Source of the DNA: Spirochaeta sp.
GTDB lineage: Bacteria; Spirochaetota; Spirochaetia; DSM-27196; SLAA01
Direction: 5' to 3'
DNA length: 11,446 bases
Assembly (NCBI GenBank): GCA_020201015.1
Contig: JAIVHN010000056.1
Span: 1-11,446 of the forward strand
Shown here: piece by piece, positions 6,923 to 11,446 of the stretch
How the letters are laid out: the number at the start of each line of letters is the position of its first letter
Numbering within the stretch: the stretch's first letter is position 1
Notes under the pieces: generated by a model
Told to the model about the DNA's origin: nothing
The model's input: the letters and a program-made list of their open reading frames with translations, nothing else
Database searches by the model: none
Translations under genes and position numbers: made by a program

Positions 6923-7666
6923 TCAACGGTAACTGAGACTATATCTGAGAGGTTCTTGAATTGTTAAAAGATCAACCACCGGGATCTGAAAAACGACCGC
7001 GTCGCCTTCGCGCTGGCCGCCCTGTTGGGAAAGGAGCTGGCCCTCAACGGTAACGCGCAGCTCGATTGCCGCCTCGGATACTATCCTCCGCAGCACAGCC
7101 GCACTTTCGTACTCTTCAAGAGCCCAGACGATGTATTCGATGTACTCATCACGGCTCATTTCCTCTCCTCTTGGTGGCAAGAGAAACTCGGCAACTTCGC
7201 GAATTGGCGTAAGGGCAAGCAGCCCGCGCACCGTACCTGGGTTGAGGTAAATGTGGAGAGTCTGTTCCTGTCCGTTTTGCTCCAAGCCAAGGAGATCGTT
7301 GTTACTACCGTCTTGGGCAGCAGCAATACGCGCTACATCAGTGAAGCTGAGCTGCAACTGAAGCACATTGTTCTGCGGAGTCTCAGCAGAGACGAGTTCC
7401 AGGGCGTCGTTTGCGGCAAACACCTCTGTTATTTCCTCTAAGTCGAATACCGGTGTCTCGGACGGGTCAACATCAAAGAGCCCCTGCAGGTCGGCCAGGT
7501 AGCGCACCAGGATCTCATGCACCTCCATGCGCAGCTCGGTCGTACCCGAACCGTCGTCTCGCAAATGCAGCTCCTGCTGCGCATTGCAGCCGAAGAAAAA
7601 GAGGGACGCGGCAGCCACCGCAACAGCCCGGGCGATAATGGAAGTTTGAACAAGCTTTGATGTCAT
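6923..7666 (-). CDS. Lipoprotein of unknown function
   Basis: A 247-residue protein beginning with a lipoprotein signal: basic start (MTSK), hydrophobic stretch IIARAVAVAAASLFFF, and lipobox FFFGC with the lipidated cysteine at C27. The phenylalanine-rich lipobox would be accepted by the relaxed spirochaete pattern. The mature part opens with HLRDDGSGTTELRMEV (33-48), a beta-hairpin-like stretch, then acidic and helical regions, and ends IPVVDLLTIQEPLRYSLSY. I recognise no catalytic motif. The reading frame stays open upstream to 8008, but the signal peptide fixes the start at ATG 7664-7666; the upstream part lies in a palindrome-rich region and looks non-coding. The next gene on the strand is the rhodanese, 33 bp on. 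Possible role: envelope protein in the same stress or sulfur context, which is unproven. Confidence 0.78.
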   Translation of the reverse strand: MTSKLVQTSIIARAVAVAAASLFFFGCNAQQELHLRDDGSGTTELRMEVHEILVRYLADLQGLFDVDPSETPVFDLEEITEVFAANDALELVSAETPQNNVLQLQLSFTDVARIAAAQDGSNNDLLGLEQNGQEQTLHIYLNPGTVRGLLALTPIREVAEFLLPPRGEEMSRDEYIEYIVWALEEYESAAVLRRIVSEAAIELRVTVEGQLLSQQGGQREGDAVVFQIPVVDLLTIQEPLRYSLSYR

Positions 7667-7722
7667 GACGTGAAGATATCGCAGCCAGTGGTGCTTGTCC
7701 AGGATGGGGCCGGTACGCTGCG

Positions 7723-7762
7723 AAGGCGCGGCGCGGCCTTGGCGCCCCCGATCGCGCCAAGG
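7723..7762. repeat. Overlapping mutually exclusive hairpins
   Basis: CCTTGGCGC (7737-7745) pairs perfectly with GCGCCAAGG (7754-7762) around an 8-base loop. AAGGC (7723-7727) can instead pair with GCCTT (7736-7740), which shares bases with the first stem. A third inverted pair, GTCGCT (7763-7768) and AGCGAC (7781-7786), follows. The block sits 57-120 bp before the lipoprotein start and could fold in its leader RNA, or be part of a repeat element. Confidence 0.5.
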
Positions 7763-7807
7763 GTCGCTCTGGGTCACGCCAGCGACACAAACATTTAACG
7801 AATTTGA

Positions 7808-7847
7808 ACCCATATTCCCACCCATATTTATGGCCATAAATATGGGT
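7808..7847. repeat. Perfect 28-bp palindrome with preceding direct repeat
   Basis: Bases 7820-7847 form a perfect palindrome with arms ACCCATATTTATGG and its exact complement, no spacer. The 9-mer ACCCATATT also occurs 12 bp upstream at 7808-7816, so the motif appears three times, twice direct and once inverted. It is AT-rich inside a GC-rich block. It could be an operator for a dimeric regulator, a cruciform, or the centre of a repeated element. Confidence 0.85.
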
Positions 7848-7878
7848 CTGAAATGTAGGTTTTTGAAAACCCCCGTCG

Positions 7879-7910
7879 GCGCCTCGCCGGCGGCGCCCCC
7901 GGCGAGGCGC
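7879..7910. repeat. GC-rich hairpin abutting the alcohol dehydrogenase remnant
   Basis: GCGCCTCGCCGG (7879-7890) and CCGGCGAGGCGC (7899-7910) are a perfect 12-bp inverted repeat with an 8-base loop. Homology to the alcohol dehydrogenase begins one base later (DEEALVM from 7912). On the minus strand the hairpin is followed by GGGGGTTTTC, a weak terminator-like tail. It looks like an element end or a recombination junction. Confidence 0.8.
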
Positions 7911-7911
7911 G

Positions 7912-8400
7912 GATGAAGAGGCGCTGGTGATGTTGAGCGATATTCTACCGACCGGACACGAGATTGGTGTACAGTACGGTGCGGTAAAACCGGGCGATGT
8001 AGTGGCAATTGTTGGTGCGGGCCCCGTTGGTATGGCCGCGCTGCTCACTGCTCAATTCTACTCTCCCGGTTGCGGAGCTAATGAAAATGACTAAGGACGG
8101 GGTCGATGTTGCCATTGAGGCGGTCGGTATACCGCAGACTTTTGACCTCTGTCAAAGTGTGGTGCGTCCCGGTGGGCATATTGCCAACGCCGGTGTACAC
8201 GGCGTGAGTGTCGACCTCCAGCTCCAGACCCTCTGGATTCAAAACATCACCCTAACGACCGGTCTGGTGAACACCAACACTACCCCAATGCTCATGAAGA
8301 CGGTTGAAGCAGCCAAGGTCCAACCAGCAAACTTGATAACCCACCACGTTGACTATGACCAGTTCATAAAAGCTTACGACGTCTTTGCGGATGCCGCCCG
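7912..8400 (+). pseudogene. Zinc-type alcohol dehydrogenase remnant, truncated at both ends and frameshifted
   Basis: The decayed remains of a medium-chain, zinc-dependent alcohol dehydrogenase, seen in two frames. From 7912 one frame reads DEEALVMLSDILPTGHEIGV, then VVAIVGAGPVGMAALLTAQFYSP with the GxGxxG cofactor loop, and hits a stop by about 8094. From about 8060 the next frame reads VAELMKMTKDGVDVAIEAVG, then PGGHIANAGVHG, LTTGLVNTNTTPMLMKTVEA and ITHHVDYDQFIKAYDVFADAA. Relative to intact family members, about 150 N-terminal residues (with the zinc ligands) are missing, roughly 30 residues after FYSP are deleted with a frame change, and the last ten or so residues are lost where the frame runs into a palindrome. 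It cannot make an active enzyme. The ATG at 8009 is not a genuine start. Confidence 0.85.
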
Positions 8401-8422
8401 GATCCGGGCGGCGTCTTTCTCT
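8393..8422 (+). terminator. Intrinsic terminator before galU
   Basis: GCCGCCCG (8393-8400) and CGGGCGGC (8405-8412) form a perfect stem around GATC, a 20-bp palindrome in full, followed by the T-rich GTCTTTCTCT. It would stop + strand transcription from the dead dehydrogenase before galU. The stem overlaps the last recognisable codons of the pseudogene. Confidence 0.6.
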
Positions 8423-8487
8423 GTCTGGAGGCGCGGCAGCGTGCAATCGTGCTTGCGTCCTGTGGGGTAGGCGGGTATAGTCAGCGC

Positions 8488-9387
8488 ATGAAAGGTGTTA
8501 TTGTTGCTGCTGGGTATGGAACACGCTTCCTGCCGGCGACTAAGACTGTTCCCAAGGAACTACTGCCGCTTATTGACCGTCCGGCCATAGACTTTGTTAT
8601 AGAGGAGTTCCTTGGGGCCGGTATCCGCGAGATTCTTATTATTAGCTCACGCCGTAAGCACGCTTTAGAAGACTACTTCGACCGCGAGGTAGAGCTTGAG
8701 TCGGTCTTTCGTGCGGAAGGTGCACAGGCCAAGCTTGAGGCAATTCAACCGCCAAAGGCCGAGATTCAGTTTGTTCGGCAACGGAAGATGATGGGCACCG
8801 GACACGCGCTCCTCTTGGCCGAGTCGTTTGTAGGGGACTCCCCTTTTGTTGTTGCCTACCCCGACGATCTGCAGCACGGCGGCACTCCAGTTGCCAAGCT
8901 GTTAGTTGATGCATACAAGGCTTCCGGCTGTAGCGTACTCGCGACGATGTTTGACCCGCCGAACCTGGAACGCTACGGGGTGCTGTCCCTGGCCGCCGAC
9001 GGTGTGCATGTGGATGGGATTGTAGAGAAGCCAGCGCCCGGCAGTGAACCAAGCCGTGAGGCATCTTTAGGGCGTTACCTGTATACCCCGGAGCTCTTTC
9101 CCTTGCTGCGTGAGGGGTGGAATGCGCACTTGGCCGAGGCTGGCGCGTCGGCCGAGGAGCGGGCGCTGCCACCAGCCGCATGCGCGGTTGAGGGCCTGCC
9201 TGAGTACTTCCATACCTATGCGCTAAACAAGCTCATGCAGGCAGGTAAGGTGGTGTTTGCCCGCATAGACGGTGAGCGCCTGGACACCGGCAGCCCGGCT
9301 GGCTATCTGCGGGCCATTCTGCGTTACGCTGCCAGCAGGCCGGACTTAGTCGATGTCCTGCGCGAGGAGCTCGAGCGCTTGCGGTAG
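8488..9387 (+). CDS. galU: UTP-glucose-1-phosphate uridylyltransferase
   Basis: A 299-residue GalU, close to the 302 residues of E. coli GalU. It makes UDP-glucose from UTP and glucose 1-phosphate for glycolipids, glycans and capsule. The N-terminal nucleotidyltransferase signature GYGTRFLPATKTVPKELLPL (9-28) is complete, followed by RPAIDFVIEEFLGAGI, MMGTGHALLLAE (uridine pocket), AYPDD (metal-binding region) and VEKP. The ending LDTGSPAGYLRAILRYA matches the family. The frame is open from 8449 upstream, but conserved sequence begins at ATG 8488. No strong Shine-Dalgarno is seen. The last 42 bp overlap the 3' end of the convergent glycosyltransferase gene. The product's sugar nucleotide could feed the neighbouring glycosyltransferase, though its donor is not known. 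Confidence 0.93.
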   Translation: MKGVIVAAGYGTRFLPATKTVPKELLPLIDRPAIDFVIEEFLGAGIREILIISSRRKHALEDYFDREVELESVFRAEGAQAKLEAIQPPKAEIQFVRQRKMMGTGHALLLAESFVGDSPFVVAYPDDLQHGGTPVAKLLVDAYKASGCSVLATMFDPPNLERYGVLSLAADGVHVDGIVEKPAPGSEPSREASLGRYLYTPELFPLLREGWNAHLAEAGASAEERALPPAACAVEGLPEYFHTYALNKLMQAGKVVFARIDGERLDTGSPAGYLRAILRYAASRPDLVDVLREELERLR

Positions 9388-10308
9388 CGGGTCGCCGGGG
9401 CCGGGCGGCTGGTCGGCCAGTAGGACGAGAGCGGCCGCTTCATCTGGGTCGTTCCGCTTGGCTCTGCCAGCAGCGTAGATCAGGCATTTGTCCCGCCAGG
9501 CATTGTGCGCGAGGCGGAGCAGGTCAGGCGGCAGGTGGGCAACGCTTAGGAAGGCCGCCAGCGCCCGGAGCCTGAAAAACTCAATGCGTCCGTATCGCTC
9601 CGAGAGCTGCTCTCCCTCTGCTGCAGAGTGACCGGCGCGCTTGATAATGAGCGGTTCAGAGAGAAAGCCTACCTCGTGGGTGGCGGTGAGCCGCAGCCAG
9701 AACTCGTAGTCCTCCGCCACCTGTATGTCCTCACGAAACCCGCCGATCTGCTCAAAGACGTTGCGCTTGACCATGGCGGTTGAGGGGCCAATCATGCATT
9801 TTTCTAAGGCCGCCGTGAAAACATCGCCATGTTTTGGATACTCATCCGCAGGCTGCTTAATGATCCGTTTCCCACGTAACCAGTGCTCACGAGTGTGGGA
9901 TAGGACGAGTTGCGGGTGGGCCCGGTGGAGCGTGAGCTGAGCGGCGAGCTTACTGGAAAGCCAGAGATCGTCAGAGTCCAGAAAGGCGATGTACTCACCA
10001 CGAGCAATCTCAACGCCACGGTTGCGCACCGCACCCGGCATGCCGCAGTGGGGAATACGCAGCGTGGTCACAGCGCAGTTGGACGCTGGGGCGGCCTGCG
10101 TGCGGGTAGCTGTGGCCTGGGTCAGTTTGGCAAGGTAGTCCGGCGTATCATCTGTGGAGCCGTCGTCCACAATAATTATTTCAAGGTGGCCAGCCCACGC
10201 TTGGTTGAGAACAGACGCCACGGCCTCCGAGAGCAGGCGGCGCCGGTTGTAGCTGGGGATAATCACCGAACAGATGGGCTCTTTCTCGTCGCCACGCAGG
10301 ATAGACAT
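9346..10308 (-). CDS. Family 2 glycosyltransferase
   Basis: A 320-residue GT-A fold, family 2 glycosyltransferase. Motifs in order: VIIPSYNRRRLLSEAVASVL (15-34), IIIVDDGSTDDTPDYL (44-59) with D48/D49 binding the nucleotide, RNRGVEIARGEYIAFLDSDD (95-114) with the DSDD metal site 111-114, and the catalytic-base region AEDYEFWLRL (198-207). No membrane segments are evident, so it acts in the cytoplasm or at the inner membrane face, transferring a sugar to a glycan or lipid acceptor. The C-terminal 80 residues, rich in leucine and alanine, are not recognised. The frame is open upstream to 10401, but the domain begins just after ATG 10306-10308. A TATACT sits 9 bases before that ATG, so a near-leaderless message is possible. 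It overlaps galU tail to tail by 42 bp. Confidence 0.88.
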   Translation of the reverse strand: MSILRGDEKEPICSVIIPSYNRRRLLSEAVASVLNQAWAGHLEIIIVDDGSTDDTPDYLAKLTQATATRTQAAPASNCAVTTLRIPHCGMPGAVRNRGVEIARGEYIAFLDSDDLWLSSKLAAQLTLHRAHPQLVLSHTREHWLRGKRIIKQPADEYPKHGDVFTAALEKCMIGPSTAMVKRNVFEQIGGFREDIQVAEDYEFWLRLTATHEVGFLSEPLIIKRAGHSAAEGEQLSERYGRIEFFRLRALAAFLSVAHLPPDLLRLAHNAWRDKCLIYAAGRAKRNDPDEAAALVLLADQPPGPGDPLPQALELLAQDID

Positions 10309-10397
10309 GATGATGCAGTATACCGCGTGGGGTGTGCTCGGGGAACGGGGGTCTGCTCGGGTGGGCCTTATGTGGAGTAAAAAAACACAGGCTATAG

Positions 10398-10439
10398 GCA
10401 AAATGATATCACTTTGCTCTCAATTTGCTATCACTTTGC
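10398..10439. promoter_or_regulatory. Operator-like near-palindrome with 22-bp-spaced repeat
   Basis: GCAAAATGATATCACTTTGC (10398-10417) is a palindrome with one mismatched pair centred on GATATC. Its right half TATCACTTTGC recurs exactly at 10429-10439, 22 bp along, about two helical turns, so the sites would face the same side of the DNA. This is the layout of a cooperative repressor site. The regulator is not known and is not encoded in the window. Confidence 0.5.
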
Positions 10440-10536
10440 CCCTACTGGGTACATCAAGCAGGTGCACGCGCGGTATGTACCGTGTGACGGGATCGCGGAA
10501 TCGCGGCTGGTCTCGGGTAACCGGGATACCCGTTCA

Positions 10537-10564
10537 TTGATTGATGCTCCCACTCGGGTACGAT
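10537..10564 (+). promoter_or_regulatory. Possible promoter for the gamma-glutamyltransferase gene
   Basis: TTGATT (10537-10542) and TACGAT (10559-10564) are spaced by 16 bases. The -10 lies at the left arm of the inverted repeat 10558-10591. Match to consensus is moderate. Confidence 0.3.
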
Positions 10565-10591
10565 ACTATGACTTTTGTTAAAGTATCGTAC
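10558..10591. promoter_or_regulatory. 10-bp perfect inverted repeat, operator-like
   Basis: GTACGATACT (10558-10567) and AGTATCGTAC (10582-10591) are exact inverted copies with a 14-base AT-rich spacer. The repeat lies 23 bp before the ATG of the gamma-glutamyltransferase gene and spans its probable transcription start, so a dimeric regulator bound here would block expression. A terminator role is unlikely. Confidence 0.55.
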
Positions 10592-10613
10592 ACGACACGG
10601 AGCGAAGATTACT

Positions 10614-11446
10614 ATGCAGCTTAATGGACTACACGACTATCACTCACGGCGGTCTCCGGTGGTGGCGCGCGGGGGCATGGTGGCCTCCAGCCAGCCCTTG
10701 GCGAACGCGGCCGGGCTGCGGGCGTTGGATGCGGGGGGCAGCGCCGCCGACGCGGCGGTGGCGGTCGCGGCGGCGTTGCAGGTGACGCAGCCGTGCTCGA
10801 CCGGGCTCGGGGGCGATGCCTTTTGGTTGTACTTCAACGCGGCGGACCGGCGCGTGTACGCGGCCAACGGTTCCGGCCGCAGCCCGGCGGGGTTGTCGGT
10901 GGAGGCGGCGGTTGATGTGGCGCAGGCCGCGCGGGTGGTGGCCGCCGGGTCGGGCCAGGCCGACAAGGGCGGTCATGGTGCGCACTCGGATAGGTTTCTG
11001 CGTCTGCCGCCATTCCACGCCCACACCGTGACGGTGCCGGGGGCCGCCGCTGCTTGGGCAGCCTTGCTTGAGCGCTTTGGGCGCCTGCCGCGCGCCGATG
11101 TCGTGGCACCAGCGGTGCGCTTAGCGGCCGACGGTTTCCCGGTGGCGCCTGTGACTGCCGAGTGGTGGACACGCGGGGTGCACCGGCAGCTCGCACTTTT
11201 CCCGCACGGGCACGAACTCATGCCCGGTAGTGGGGCTGGCGCGCCACGTGGGCCGGAGCCGGGAGAGACCATGCGGCTGCCGACGCTGGCGTGGAGCATT
11301 GAGCAGTTTGGGTTGCACGGGGCTGAGCCCTTTTACCGTGGTGAGATTGCGCGCCGCATTGTGGCGGCGGTGCAGGCCGAGGGTGGTGTGCTCCGTATGG
11401 AGGATCTGGCCGCCCACGAGACGGCCGTGGTTGAGCCGATATCGCT
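10614..11446 (+). CDS. Gamma-glutamyltransferase family protein (3' end outside window)
   Basis: The frame is open from ATG 10614 to the window end, giving the first 277 residues. The N-terminal family pattern is clear: RGGMVASSQPLANAAGLRAL, AGGSAADAAVAVAAAL (40-55), TGLGGDAFWLYF (63-74), NGSGRSPAGL (85-94) with the substrate-binding arginine position R89, VTVPGAAAAWAALLERFGRLP (139-159) and PFYRGEIARRIV (239-250). Such enzymes are Ntn hydrolases that cut themselves to expose a threonine nucleophile, then hydrolyse or transfer the gamma-glutamyl group of glutathione and related peptides. That threonine lies beyond the window, so activity cannot be judged. The GGDAFW form and the absence of a signal peptide resemble the YwrD-type branch rather than secreted E. 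coli Ggt. Residues about 111-131 look like an extra insertion. GGAG at 10599-10602 precedes the start. Base composition is much richer in G+C than in the left part of the window. Confidence 0.87.
   Translation, partial: MQLNGLHDYHSRRSPVVARGGMVASSQPLANAAGLRALDAGGSAADAAVAVAAALQVTQPCSTGLGGDAFWLYFNAADRRVYAANGSGRSPAGLSVEAAVDVAQAARVVAAGSGQADKGGHGAHSDRFLRLPPFHAHTVTVPGAAAAWAALLERFGRLPRADVVAPAVRLAADGFPVAPVTAEWWTRGVHRQLALFPHGHELMPGSGAGAPRGPEPGETMRLPTLAWSIEQFGLHGAEPFYRGEIARRIVAAVQAEGGVLRMEDLAAHETAVVEPIS

Larger units (their letters stand above)
10309..10613. other. 305-bp non-coding region between divergent genes
   Basis: This gap between the glycosyltransferase and the gamma-glutamyltransferase gene holds no convincing coding sequence. 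It contains several inverted and direct repeats, listed separately where strong. Others are GGTACAT (10448-10454) with ATGTACC (10475-10481), CGGGTA (10514-10519) with TACCCG (10527-10532), and CTCGGGTA repeated at 10512-10519 and 10553-10560. It likely carries the divergent promoters. Confidence 0.6.

Noticed and set aside
7025..7441. A 138-residue + strand frame
   Set aside because: It is antisense to the lipoprotein gene, with no recognisable motif or ribosome site.
7808..7910. A CRISPR array or transposase-bearing insertion sequence
   Set aside because: Repeats are few, unequal and inverted, without regular spacers; no transposase is encoded and no flanking target duplication could be identified.
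6923..8008. A 361-residue reading of the lipoprotein frame starting at 8008
   Set aside because: A lipoprotein signal peptide with lipobox starts at residue 115 of that frame; the upstream part crosses palindromes and the antisense of the dehydrogenase remnant.
8009..8470. A 153-residue + strand gene starting at ATG 8009
   Set aside because: It is the second-frame half of the broken alcohol dehydrogenase; its first residues come from the other frame's coding sequence and its last 20 from the terminator region.
8642..9181. A 179-residue minus-strand frame
   Set aside because: Antisense to galU; arginine/proline-rich low-complexity translation without homology.
9910..10380. A 156-residue + strand frame
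   Set aside because: Antisense to the glycosyltransferase core motifs, so it is a shadow.
10644..11417. Several long minus-strand frames at the right end
   Set aside because: They are proline/arginine-rich shadows caused by high GC opposite the gamma-glutamyltransferase gene, which has clear family motifs.

Overview
The window holds about ten protein-coding genes in short runs on alternating strands, one decayed gene, and two intergenic blocks rich in inverted repeats. No rRNA, tRNA, CRISPR array or transposase gene is visible. The host looks like a free-living, moderately GC-rich bacterium. A Spirochaetota affiliation is my best guess: the M23 peptidase has a membrane anchor preceded by an ITVKIVPHS segment of a kind I associate with spirochaete M23 proteins, and the lipoprotein has a phenylalanine-rich lipobox. 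This assignment is inference only.

Left block (1-3902, + strand): a probable four-gene run. It starts with the 3' end of a type 2 2-isopropylmalate synthase, followed by an isocitrate/isopropylmalate-family dehydrogenase whose substrate residues look isocitrate-like rather than LeuB-like, a CtBP-like 2-hydroxyacid dehydrogenase, and a large GNAT/COG3146-type acyltransferase. The theme is branched-chain or 2-oxoacid metabolism, with the acyltransferase possibly acting on the cell wall or on peptides.

Centre (3931-7666): a membrane-anchored M23 endopeptidase on the minus strand; divergent from it a small membrane protein followed by a PTS EIIA/PtsN-like protein (+); then, convergent with these, a minus-strand pair made of a lipoprotein and a two-domain rhodanese. 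The rhodanese end carries a 19-bp direct repeat.

Scar region (7667-8487): a compact block of palindromes and hairpins, including a perfect 28-bp palindrome. A GC-rich hairpin abuts exactly the point where homology to a zinc-type alcohol dehydrogenase begins. That dehydrogenase lacks its N-terminus, carries an internal deletion with a frame change, and runs at its 3' end into a terminator-like palindrome. It is a pseudogene and the region looks like a rearrangement scar.

Right block (8488-11446): galU (UDP-glucose synthesis, +) overlaps convergently by 42 bp with a family 2 glycosyltransferase (-), which suggests a surface-sugar theme. After a 305-bp non-coding stretch with several operator-like inverted repeats comes the 5' part of a gamma-glutamyltransferase-family gene, very GC-rich compared with the left block and running off the window end.

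I do not see a clear new defence or mobile system. The most notable items are the isocitrate-like dehydrogenase behind leuA, the palindrome block with the dead alcohol dehydrogenase, and the operator-like repeats before the gamma-glutamyltransferase gene.
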